Assembly: GCA_022827885.1 (NCBI GenBank)
Contig: JAJEIP010000137.1
Coordinates: 124,001 to 188,000 of the forward strand
Length of the DNA: 64,000 nt
From: Candidatus Poribacteria bacterium
GTDB taxonomy: Bacteria > Poribacteria > WGA-4E > WGA-3G
Direction: 5' to 3'
The notes beneath the pieces are model-generated. The model was not told the origin of the DNA. It was given only the letters and a program-made list of their open reading frames with translations, and searched no databases. Shown in pieces: positions 34,865-42,899 of this stretch. The position numbers were made by a program, and so were the translations under genes. The first letter of the stretch is position 1; each line of letters opens with the position of its first letter.

Positions 34865-35942
34865 TACCTTGAAAGATATTCGCCGCAAGTTTGATGCCTT
34901 TATGGTGCAAGCAAAATCTGACCCTACATCCGGAGAGGATATACTTACGGAAGCATACAATCAAATTGAGGAAGCACTTAAGGGTGAAATCACACCTGAG
35001 TTGGTGCATCTCACGGATGACATATATCAATATATGGGTAAACTCGGATTAGAGAAACGTATCTCTCTGCACCGTAGGTATCTCGGTGTTGCTCCAGATA
35101 ACACAGAACGTTTCTGGTCGCATTGGCACTTAGTGGATAGCCTCGCTGTTCTTCAGAGAAACAGGGAAACCGTTGAGGAGCAGATTCGACTTTATCGTTG
35201 GACGTGTGAGCATCTATCGGATGAATATGTGTTAGAGGCGCTTTACGATACGACTCAAGCTAAATGTTGGAAAGAGGAAGGTCGTATTGATGAGTGGTTT
35301 CAACTGTATGACGAAGCCTCTGAACGCTTAGAGAATCCTAAAGTAAGTCGGTACAAACGTTGCCTTTTCTTACAAGCCGGGGCAGAAGTTTCATTCAGCA
35401 ATAACAGGCTGGATGAAGCACTTCTTGAATTGGAAAATTTAGAGCGTCTCAATAACATCCCTGGTTTGGAACACTATTTTCAGTTCTGGTTGACAGGGAT
35501 AACCACCCGACTTTTGGTGTATGGCAAAAAGGAAGATTGGGAACGTTTCAATCAAGTCTTTATAGAAGCCGACGCATTTATGGAAAAAGAGATAGAAAAA
35601 CGGAATGCTGGTCAGTCTGTAAATATTGGGAACCTTAGATGGGCTGCTCATGATATTGGATGGTGCTTGTTGTGGGCGAAGAAGTACAATGAGGCGCGAC
35701 GTTTCCTACAAATCGCCGTTGATTTCGGAAACAATAACGCTTGGAGTCACTTCTTTCTTGCAGTAAGTATTTGGGCTTCTGAGAGGGACAGACAGAAAAC
35801 CTTACATCATTTAAAGACTGCTCAAGATTTCACGCTAAATCCTTTGAACCGGGATATGTATTACCCGACTTTCTTGGGAACCCCCGAATTTTCAGATGTA
35901 AGGGATGACAAAGAGTTTCTGAGAGCACTCGGACAGGAGTAA
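34767..35942 (+). CDS. Membrane-anchored helical-repeat (TPR-like) protein
   Basis: A 391-residue protein: one N-terminal membrane helix (IVTIFLGLFTCLITFTLI, residues 6-23), then from Met31 a mostly helical domain to the end. This domain is strongly similar to residues 200-561 of the sigma fusion at 36136-37821 (shared ITPELVHL, MGKLG, EKRISL, YYPTFL, EFSDV). I read it as TPR-like from its helix pattern. Met31 (ATG 34857) has its own GAGGGAG 5 nt upstream, so a soluble form without the anchor could also be made. Function unknown. Confidence 0.8.
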   Translation: MNWKSIVTIFLGLFTCLITFTLITRSEGENMTDTLKDIRRKFDAFMVQAKSDPTSGEDILTEAYNQIEEALKGEITPELVHLTDDIYQYMGKLGLEKRISLHRRYLGVAPDNTERFWSHWHLVDSLAVLQRNRETVEEQIRLYRWTCEHLSDEYVLEALYDTTQAKCWKEEGRIDEWFQLYDEASERLENPKVSRYKRCLFLQAGAEVSFSNNRLDEALLELENLERLNNIPGLEHYFQFWLTGITTRLLVYGKKEDWERFNQVFIEADAFMEKEIEKRNAGQSVNIGNLRWAAHDIGWCLLWAKKYNEARRFLQIAVDFGNNNAWSHFFLAVSIWASERDRQKTLHHLKTAQDFTLNPLNRDMYYPTFLGTPEFSDVRDDKEFLRALGQE

Positions 35943-35999
35943 GAGGAGATTCGTTGAACGTGCGTTGACTTAAGAATTTTTCCGATTTTTTCACCTAAT

Positions 36000-36030
36000 G
36001 CACGTTTTCTGCTCAAACTTTCGTCTTTAA
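36000..36030 (+). promoter_or_regulatory. Candidate ECF sigma promoter (site 8)
   Basis: TGCACGTTTTCTG at 36000 and CGTC at 36023-36026, then TTTAATAATAG; nearly the same as site 7. It lies 110 nt before the sigma-TPR gene and suggests autoregulation. Confidence 0.6.
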
Positions 36031-36135
36031 TAATAGAGCGTGCGAATCCCAATGTATTGCTTAATTTTACAAAACCCAGTATTTGGTTAAGGTGCAGGCA
36101 AACACGATCCAATCTGTTCGTGAGGAGGAAGTTTC

Positions 36136-37821
36136 GTGGAAAGAGAAGACGATGTCCAACTAATCCGCAAAATTTTATCGGGCGACGACGCGGCGTTTAG
36201 CATCTTGGTCGAAAAGTACCAAAAGAGCGTTCATGCACTGGCATGGCGGAAGATCCAAGATTTTCACTATGCGGAGGAAATTATGCAGGATACCTTCCTG
36301 AGGGCATACAGAAAACTGCCGACCCTCAAGAATCCCGAGCAATTTGCGGGGTGGCTCCATGTTATCGCAAATCGACTTTGCATTGATTGGATGCGAAGCC
36401 AAAAGTCTGTGATGCAATCGTTGGAGGATACACCTGTTGAAGAGGTTGAGGAGTCCTCTTATACACATCATATATCGGAACAGCGAATGACAGAGAGAAC
36501 CGAGCATTACCATGAACTTGTGAAAAGACTGTTGGAAAAACTGCCAGAGAAGGAACGCGCCGTTGTAACACTCTATTATCTTGACGAAATGTCAACAAGA
36601 GAGATCGGCAGATTCATGGGAGTGTCGGTGAATACAATTACGAGTCGACTCCACCGCGCTCGGAAGCGTCTGCAAACAGATCCAGAATTCTTTGGTCATT
36701 TACAACTATCAGATAATTTGAAGGAGAACGTCATGAGTCAATTAGAAGAAATTCGCAGCAAGTTCAATGCATTCATGGAAAAAGTGAAAGCTGACCCCGC
36801 ATCAAGAGAGGATATTCTTAAGGAAGCACACAACGAGATTGAAGCTGCACTTAAGGATGGAATCACACCTGAGTTGGTCCATCTTGCTGCCGATGATATA
36901 TACCCCTATATGGGCAAACTCGGCATGGAAAAACGGATATCTCTACTCCGTAAGTATATGGATGAGACTTCAGAGGATACAGAGCGTTTCTGGGCGCATG
37001 ACGGGTTGGTCTATAGTCTCGCTTTTCTTGAAAGAAATCGAGAGGCTGTTGAAGAACACGCTCGGCTTTACCAGTGGACGTGTCGGCACTTGCCAGATAA
37101 ATATGTGTTGGAAATTGCTTCTAATCTGAGCGTCTCTGAATGTTGGACAGCGGAAGGTCGTATTGATGACTGGATTCAACTTTATAATGAAGTCTCTCAA
37201 CGCTTAGAGAACCCCGGCGTGGATTACTACAGCCGTTGCGGGTTTTTGCAAACCGGAGCAGATGTCTTACGATGCAACAACAGGTTCGATGAAGCACTCC
37301 TTGAAATAGAAAAGTTGGAACGTGCGAACAACGAACCCGGTTCGGAGCATTATTTTCACTTCTGGTTGACTGCGAAAGAGAATCGACTGCTCGTGTATGG
37401 TAAACAGGAAGATTGGAATCGTTTTGATCAAGTCTTTACGGAAGTGAATGCGTATCTGGAAGGAGAGTTGAAGAAACGGGATGCAGGTCATCCTGTAAAT
37501 CTTGACCACCTTATGTGGTTTACGCATGATTTCGGTTGTTGTTTGTTGTGGTTGAAGAAGTATGACGAGGCGAAACGGTTCCTACAGATCACCATTGATT
37601 TGGAAGATAACAACCATTATGGTCACTTCCAACTCGCTGTAAGCATCTGGGCTTCTGAGAAGGATCGAGAAAAGACTTTACACCATTTAAAGATCGCTCA
37701 GAACTACTATGTGGTGAATTGGTATAATCGGGATACCTACTATCCAACTTTCCTTGAAACCCCTGAATTCTCGGATGTCAAGGATGATCCAGAGTTTCTG
37801 AAGGTTCTGGGACAGACATAG
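36136..37821 (+). CDS. ECF sigma factor fused to a helical-repeat (TPR-like) domain
   Basis: A 561-residue chimera. Residues 1-180 are an ECF sigma close to that of the sigma-DnaN gene (FSILVEKYQKSVHALAWRK, AEEIMQDTFLRAYRKL, region 4 STREIGRFMG, NTITSRLHRARKRL). Residues 200-561 repeat the helical domain of 34767-35942, with homology beginning exactly at Met200. That Met (ATG 36733) has AAGGAG 6 nt upstream, again a ribosome binding site at the junction. The start is GTG 36136 with GAGGAGG upstream. The downstream MacB-like permease starts 10 nt after the stop. Confidence 0.9.
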   Translation: MEREDDVQLIRKILSGDDAAFSILVEKYQKSVHALAWRKIQDFHYAEEIMQDTFLRAYRKLPTLKNPEQFAGWLHVIANRLCIDWMRSQKSVMQSLEDTPVEEVEESSYTHHISEQRMTERTEHYHELVKRLLEKLPEKERAVVTLYYLDEMSTREIGRFMGVSVNTITSRLHRARKRLQTDPEFFGHLQLSDNLKENVMSQLEEIRSKFNAFMEKVKADPASREDILKEAHNEIEAALKDGITPELVHLAADDIYPYMGKLGMEKRISLLRKYMDETSEDTERFWAHDGLVYSLAFLERNREAVEEHARLYQWTCRHLPDKYVLEIASNLSVSECWTAEGRIDDWIQLYNEVSQRLENPGVDYYSRCGFLQTGADVLRCNNRFDEALLEIEKLERANNEPGSEHYFHFWLTAKENRLLVYGKQEDWNRFDQVFTEVNAYLEGELKKRDAGHPVNLDHLMWFTHDFGCCLLWLKKYDEAKRFLQITIDLEDNNHYGHFQLAVSIWASEKDREKTLHHLKIAQNYYVVNWYNRDTYYPTFLETPEFSDVKDDPEFLKVLGQT

Positions 37822-37831
37822 GGCAAGACTC

Positions 37832-39097
37832 ATGAAACTTCGTGATGCTATCCTCGCAGGTGTAAAGCCTCTCACGCAGAATAAACTCCGGGCAGGATTG
37901 TCCATTCTCGGCATCTTCATCGGGATTGCGGGGGTGTTGTGCATGATCGCTATCGGCGATGGTGCGAAACGTATCATCGCGCAAAACCTTGAAATGATGG
38001 GGGGTGCCAATCAAATCGCATTCTATACACGGACGACTATTTGGAAAGGTCCTCGGCTTGCCCGACGCACGACGGAGCGATATACCCTTGAGGACGCTTC
38101 TGCAGTTGAAGCAGAATGCCCCGATGTGCTGTACGTCTTGCCTAAAGTGGAAGACTTCAACACCTTTGTTAGCAGCCGAAACGGAAATCAAGCGAAAACG
38201 CGTTTAGAAGGTATCACCACAGACTATGCCCTCGGCATGGGATGGAAAGTTCACGCCGGTAGATTCTTTTCCGACAGCGATATCGAAAATGCGAAGCAGG
38301 TCTGTGTCTTGGGTGCTAACACCGCCAGTGAACTTTTTGGAAAGACATCCCCCATCGGACAAGAGGTGAAGGTTCGGTATCATTGGCGGCAATCGCAGAT
38401 TCGGTTACGGGTTATCGGGGTGATGGCAACAAAAGGCATGAGCCTCAGTGATACGTATTCTTTGGATGATGCGATTTCTGTGCCTTTGACAACCTATCAG
38501 CAACGGGTGAAGGGTTTTCGTTATGTTGACTACCTGCTCGTCTTTTTTAGAAAAGGGGCAGAGATGGACAGTATTATTAATTCTGTTAAAAGCACGCTGC
38601 GTAAAAGACACCGAGGGAAAGATGAGTTTATCGGCGTTTGGATAGCGAAATTGACGGCTCACCGACTTTTCCACATTCAAAAAGTGATAAAAATCACCTT
38701 GGGCAGCATTGCGGGTTTCTCGCTGTTCGTCAGCGGTGTCGGCATCATGAATATCTGTCTCGTCTCTGTCGGTGAAAAGACACGAGAGATAGGTTTACGG
38801 AGATCCGTGGGTGCGAGGCGAATTCACATTTTTTGCCAATTTTTGACGGAATCGATCTGTCTCTGTTTATGCGGTGGGGTGCTCGGCATCGCCGGCGGTT
38901 GGGCTGCAGCAAACGGGATGGCATGGCTTGCCGTGCGGATTGTGCCAATTGTAGAGGCGTGGCCCGTCGTCCTCTCCTTTCCGTGGGCACTCACTTCCGT
39001 CATTTTCTCGATTGTCATGGGTGTGGGTTTCGGGGTCTATCCAGCACTGCGGGCAGCACAACTTTCACCCGTCGACGCGCTCCACACTGAGAATTAA
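37832..39097 (+). CDS. MacB/FtsX-type ABC transporter permease
   Basis: A 421-residue paralogue of 21336-22637: an N-terminal helix (LRAGLSILGIFIGIAGVLCMI), a periplasmic domain, then C-terminal helices with VSGVGIMNICLVSVGEKTREIGLRRSVGAR. No ATPase gene is adjacent. It begins 10 nt after the sigma-TPR stop, so the two are probably one operon under site 8. Confidence 0.9.
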   Translation: MKLRDAILAGVKPLTQNKLRAGLSILGIFIGIAGVLCMIAIGDGAKRIIAQNLEMMGGANQIAFYTRTTIWKGPRLARRTTERYTLEDASAVEAECPDVLYVLPKVEDFNTFVSSRNGNQAKTRLEGITTDYALGMGWKVHAGRFFSDSDIENAKQVCVLGANTASELFGKTSPIGQEVKVRYHWRQSQIRLRVIGVMATKGMSLSDTYSLDDAISVPLTTYQQRVKGFRYVDYLLVFFRKGAEMDSIINSVKSTLRKRHRGKDEFIGVWIAKLTAHRLFHIQKVIKITLGSIAGFSLFVSGVGIMNICLVSVGEKTREIGLRRSVGARRIHIFCQFLTESICLCLCGGVLGIAGGWAAANGMAWLAVRIVPIVEAWPVVLSFPWALTSVIFSIVMGVGFGVYPALRAAQLSPVDALHTEN

Positions 39098-39161
39098 CAT
39101 TTACGCAGTGCATCCAGTCGCGTCCTGAAAATTCCTAACGCAGAAAGCATTCCATTTTTTT

Positions 39162-39190
39162 TTGCATTCCCTACATCTCCGTGTTATAAT
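39162..39190 (+). promoter_or_regulatory. Sigma-70-type promoter for the ATP synthase operon
   Basis: TTGCAT (39162-39167), 17 nt, TATAAT (39185-39190), 65 nt before the first gene of the operon. Confidence 0.75.
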
Positions 39191-39255
39191 ATATACCGTT
39201 GCTTGATAAGAGGCTACCCTCTGATAAACGTGTTCCATTTTTTGAAGGTGCAGCG

Positions 39256-39555
39256 ATGTTAATATTTAAGGAACGGCTGAAACATCTGAAAAATGACAAC
39301 ATCGGGATGTTCGACCTCGCTTCCATCGGGATAACGCTTGCGCTCGCCATATGTATCGGTTATTTCGGGGGCAAGTGGATCGGTGGCAAATTAGGCAACG
39401 CAGCAGTTGGATCCTACATCGGTTTCGGAATGGGAGTTACCGCTGGATTCATGGAAATGTTTCGCTCGGTAGCACGCTGGAACCGCCAACTCGAACGCTT
39501 GGAAAAGCAGCGTCGTGCCACTTCAGAACAAACACAGGACACTGAAGAAGGATAA
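39256..39555 (+). CDS. atpZ: AtpZ/AtpI-family ATP synthase accessory protein
   Basis: A 99-residue protein with two membrane helices (IGITLALAICIGYFGGKWIGG and VGSYIGFGMGVTAGFMEMF) and a charged C-terminal tail, the plan of AtpZ/AtpI 'ATP synthase protein I' members. These assist c-ring assembly or ion homeostasis. I start at ATG 39256 with GAAGGTG upstream rather than at an earlier in-frame codon. First gene of the atp operon. Confidence 0.8.
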   Translation: MLIFKERLKHLKNDNIGMFDLASIGITLALAICIGYFGGKWIGGKLGNAAVGSYIGFGMGVTAGFMEMFRSVARWNRQLERLEKQRRATSEQTQDTEEG

Positions 39556-39629
39556 AATCTGAAAGCAATCGAGATCCGGAAATCTCGGCGATCCTAATTT
39601 GCCGTGATTTTGACAAAGGAGTCACTTTA

Positions 39630-40037
39630 ATGGGTCCGGCTTTGGAAATTGGTGACCGATTTATCCGCCACGTCTATATCTTGACAATCTGTCTCACCGT
39701 CGTCATTTCGGTGGTATTGTTAGGATTCAAACGCGCCGCGCTCCCCAGTTTTCTGATCGGCAGTGCTATCAGTCTGAGTCTCTTCTGGTCCATTGAATTT
39801 GTGGTTCGACGGCTTGTTCGTCCCGGGAAAACGAAGCGCACAAAATACTTGCTGGGTTTCATCGCAATCGGTAAATACACGGTACTCGCTGGACTCCTCT
39901 ATCTCTTGTTTAAAATGGAATGGATGAATATATACGCATTCGCTGTCGGGATTGCTTTAGTCCAAGTCGCCATCATTATCAAAGCGATCGGTTTGATGGT
40001 GACGATCCTGTCAAATAAGGATCCGAATCAGTCTTGA
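39630..40037 (+). CDS. atpI: ATP synthase subunit I (AtpI/UncI-like)
   Basis: A 135-residue protein with four membrane helices (YILTICLTVVISVVLLGF, ALPSFLIGSAISLSLFWSI, YLLGFIAIGKYTVLAGLLYLL, YAFAVGIALVQVAIII). Its place between atpZ and atpB is typical for AtpI, which helps assemble the c-ring. AAGGAG lies upstream of the ATG. Confidence 0.8.
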   Translation: MGPALEIGDRFIRHVYILTICLTVVISVVLLGFKRAALPSFLIGSAISLSLFWSIEFVVRRLVRPGKTKRTKYLLGFIAIGKYTVLAGLLYLLFKMEWMNIYAFAVGIALVQVAIIIKAIGLMVTILSNKDPNQS

Positions 40038-40113
40038 GGTAAAATTTACAAGTAGATTTCAAGCGGAAAGTATCCGAAACGCTCCGCGCGCTTAAGAAAC
40101 ATAAAAACAAAAT

Positions 40114-40944
40114 ATGAAAAAAATACCATTTATCTGCTGGGTTGTCGGACTCAGTTTGGCAGCAGGAACCGGGAGTTTCGCAGCCGAGAACGGCCACCGG
40201 AGTCTGCTCTATCCGATTTCAAAAATTTTACCAGATGAAATTATTCCTGAACCGACTCGGTGGCATCAGCCCGATCTAATTCCGAATACATACTTTGCGG
40301 TTCTCGTCTTAGTGTTGTTTTTTATCTTCGTCACCCGGAAGTTGAAACGGATACCTGAAGGGAAAGGACAAACCCTGTTAGAGATGTTTGTAGCGGGTAT
40401 CACTGATTTCTTCGGGGGTATTTTAGGCGAACACGGCAAAAAGTATATTCCATTCGTTGGTTCTTTCTTCATCTTCATTCTCTTCCTAAATTATCTTGGG
40501 GTCATTCCAGGGCTTCAACCACCAACAGCAGATTTGAATACAACGCTCGCACTCGGCATAACGGCTGTGGTGGGCGTTCAAATTATCGCGATTAAAGAGA
40601 ACGGGATAGGCGGCTATCTGAAACATTTAGCCGGTAACCCGCCTTGGTTGGGGGTTTTAATGTTCCCGCTTGAAGTTATTGCGCAGTTATCACGTGCGGG
40701 TTCACTGGCTGTCAGACTTTTCGGAAATATTTTTGGCGAAAAATCGGTTGTTATTGAACTCACGAAACTCGGGCTTATCGTGCTGATTGCAGATGCCATA
40801 CCGATCATTCCGGTGCAAGTGCCTATGCTGTTCTTCGGGCTATTTGCAGGTTTCCTGCAGGCATTCGTTTTTACCATCTTAACATCTATCTATATCGTGC
40901 TGTTCATAGAACACGACGACGAAGCGCATGAAGCGCATCATTAA
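40114..40944 (+). CDS. atpB: F0F1 ATP synthase subunit a
   Basis: The 276-residue ion-channel subunit of F0, with an N-terminal hydrophobic stretch and about five membrane helices. The essential Arg is in AGSLAVRLFGNIFGEKS; FFIFILFLNYLGVIPGLQPPTADLNTTL matches the family block. The hydrophilic C terminus (EHDDEAHEAHH) is His/Asp-rich. Operon order is the standard a-c-b-delta-alpha-gamma-beta-epsilon. Confidence 0.95.
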   Translation: MKKIPFICWVVGLSLAAGTGSFAAENGHRSLLYPISKILPDEIIPEPTRWHQPDLIPNTYFAVLVLVLFFIFVTRKLKRIPEGKGQTLLEMFVAGITDFFGGILGEHGKKYIPFVGSFFIFILFLNYLGVIPGLQPPTADLNTTLALGITAVVGVQIIAIKENGIGGYLKHLAGNPPWLGVLMFPLEVIAQLSRAGSLAVRLFGNIFGEKSVVIELTKLGLIVLIADAIPIIPVQVPMLFFGLFAGFLQAFVFTILTSIYIVLFIEHDDEAHEAHH

Positions 40945-41011
40945 TTCTCTGGGATAGTAGGGGCGAGGTAACCTTGCCCTTACCCCCTTATCCGTCCAAG
41001 GAGGACATTTC

Positions 41012-41317
41012 ATGATTTATTTAGCAGTGTTGGCGTTCGGTGTAACGTTAGGCTTGCCGATCGCCGTCATTTTTGCTTCAAGAGCACAAGGAAGTGCGAC
41101 AAGCACCGCTCTTGAAGGTATCGCACGTCAACCGGATGCCGCGCCGCGTATCCAAACGGCAATGATTATCGGTTTGGCACTCATCGAATCGCTCGTTATT
41201 TATTCGCTTTTAATGTTCTTTATCTTGCAAGCAAAACTCCCTGAAGGTGAAATGCTGAGAGAGATGATAGATGCAGACGCGAAACGAGTCGCAACAGATG
41301 TCGGAAGCGGAAATTAA
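41012..41317 (+). CDS. atpE: F0F1 ATP synthase subunit c
   Basis: A 101-residue ring subunit with two helices and the loop ARQP (38-41). The ion-binding Glu is E59 in GLALIESLVIYSLL. Gln26 in AQG, Ser60 and Tyr64 line up with the Na+ ligand positions Q32, S66 and Y70 of Ilyobacter, but Thr67 is Leu here, so Na+ use is only possible. The C-terminal tail of about 25 residues (KLPEGEMLREMIDAD) is longer than usual. AAGGAGG precedes the ATG. Confidence 0.95.
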   Translation: MIYLAVLAFGVTLGLPIAVIFASRAQGSATSTALEGIARQPDAAPRIQTAMIIGLALIESLVIYSLLMFFILQAKLPEGEMLREMIDADAKRVATDVGSGN

Positions 41318-41430
41318 AATAACTCCTGACTGAGGACGTACAGCACGACTCGCAAGCCGAACCGGAAACGTCCTGACAAAATTTGCGAGCGCATACGTCT
41401 TCAGTTCCAAAAATAGAGTACAGCAAATTG

Positions 41431-42036
41431 ATGCAAAATACCAAGTACAGGGCTATAAATTACGTCCTATATACCGCAATTTTAATGGGCATCTGCGTCA
41501 ATAATGCGTTCGCTGCGGAGGCGCCTGCTGGTGACGGCGGACTGTTGAGCCTGCTCGGGATTGACCCAAAAACGATCACCATCCAAGTCATCGGTTTTTT
41601 GATTGTGCTTGCGGTACTTTGGAAGTTTGTTTTCGGTAAAGTCGGCGGACTTTTAGAGGATCGCAGAAATGAGATTAGCACGCAGTTGGAACAACTGCGA
41701 ACGGATCGGGACGAGTTGGACCGGCTCACCGCAGAGACGCGTCAACGTTTAGCCGATATTGAGACCGAAGCACAAGCCAAAATTCAAGCAGCGATTGAAC
41801 AAGGAAATGCTGAGCGTCAACAAATTCTCGCACAAGCACGGCAAGAGGCAGACAATGAAGTCGCAAGAGCCAGAGCGGAGATTCAGCGTGAAAAAGATGA
41901 AGCGATCTCGGAGCTACGAGGTGTTGTCGCTGAACTCGCTATTGAAGCTGCCAGCAAAATCATAAGCGAAGAACTCAATGCAGAGCGACATCAGCATATC
42001 ATTGACGCATCTATTGATAGGTTGCCAATTTCTTAA
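41431..42036 (+). CDS. atpF: F0F1 ATP synthase subunit b
   Basis: A 201-residue peripheral stalk subunit. The N terminus (NYVLYTAILMGICVNNAFAAE) looks like a cleavable signal peptide before the real membrane helix (IQVIGFLIVLAVLWKFVFGKV), a feature also seen in some other phyla. A long charged coiled coil follows. I start at ATG 41431; an in-frame TTG at 41383 would add 16 residues without support. Confidence 0.9.
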   Translation: MQNTKYRAINYVLYTAILMGICVNNAFAAEAPAGDGGLLSLLGIDPKTITIQVIGFLIVLAVLWKFVFGKVGGLLEDRRNEISTQLEQLRTDRDELDRLTAETRQRLADIETEAQAKIQAAIEQGNAERQQILAQARQEADNEVARARAEIQREKDEAISELRGVVAELAIEAASKIISEELNAERHQHIIDASIDRLPIS

Positions 42037-42050
42037 CTATTAAGTCTGGT

Positions 42051-42112
42051 CATCGTTCCCTGGGCAAGCCTCTATAGGCTTGCAGGACAATGTTTCACGA
42101 TGGTTTTCGGTT
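42051..42112 (+). repeat. 62-bp inverted repeat, left copy
   Basis: The sequence from CATCGTTCCCTGGGCAAGCC to GATGGTTTTCGGTT recurs in inverse orientation at 47901-47962 with only a few differences. It holds a near-perfect palindrome, GCAAGCCTCTATAGGCTTGC (42064-42083). It lies just after atpF; the right copy lies just before atpC. Confidence 0.85.
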
Positions 42113-42250
42113 AATTCCAACCGTCCTTGGGTGGTGAAGGGTTTCAGTGAACGCAATCCAGGTGCAACTTTACCAGAAACCTGCCCAAAACGAAGTGGAG
42201 GGGTGTTTTGCTTGGGCGTTTCTTTAGCCCAGAGGGACATAATTAGAAAG

Positions 42251-42793
42251 ATGAGAGACATTCGGGTCGCAAAACCTTATGCACGTGCCTTATACGATGC
42301 AGCCGTGGAACAAAACGCCTTGGCACCTATTATTGCAGATGTAGACAAGTTGCGGGAGTTGATTGAGCAGTCTGAGGAATTCACGCAATTAATCCACAGC
42401 CCTATTCTGTCTCCGCAATTTAAAAGTGAGACGTTTCAGCAGCTTTTCACCGATACGCTGCAGCCGCTAACTGTTAATTTTTTCAAACTGCTCGCCTTGA
42501 AGCAGCGTGAACGCTATCTCGTCGCGATACTGGATGTCTTTTCGGCAATCGTTGACGAGGCTGCGGGTAGGCTCGTCGCAAAAGTGACGACGGCTGTACC
42601 CATAACAACAGAGCAAGGGGAACGGCTCGCCCAGCAGTTAAGCACGTATTCCGGAAAACAGGTGCGATTGGAAACCGTAACGGACCCACAAATTCTGGGT
42701 GGATTCATCGTGCAGTTAGACGACACCGTTTTTGATGCAAGCGTTACAACACAACTCCAACGCCTGAAGCAGCAACTTGCAAGAGGATCTTGA
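42251..42793 (+). CDS. atpH: F0F1 ATP synthase subunit delta
   Basis: A 180-residue stator subunit linking b to alpha: VAKPYARALYDAA at the N terminus, FFKLLALKQRERYLVAILDVF in the middle, and DPQILGGFIVQLDDTVFDASV at the C terminus, all typical of OSCP/delta. The start is ATG 42251 (MRDIRVAKPY). The frame is open further upstream only because it runs through repeat DNA. A repeat variant (CAGAGGGACATAATTAGAAAG) ends at the ATG. Stop is TGA. Confidence 0.94.
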   Translation: MRDIRVAKPYARALYDAAVEQNALAPIIADVDKLRELIEQSEEFTQLIHSPILSPQFKSETFQQLFTDTLQPLTVNFFKLLALKQRERYLVAILDVFSAIVDEAAGRLVAKVTTAVPITTEQGERLAQQLSTYSGKQVRLETVTDPQILGGFIVQLDDTVFDASVTTQLQRLKQQLARGS

Positions 42794-42899
42794 ACTATGG
42801 GCCCTGGGCACCATTTCCTGTGTAGGTTTCCTATAAAGGAGATCTGCGGGACAATGTTACGCCAATTCATCTGACCGAACCGCAAGGAATAATTAAAAA

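Noticed and set aside
42080-42250. In-frame upstream extension of atpH
   Set aside because: The extension encodes repeat DNA; the family N terminus begins at ATG 42251.
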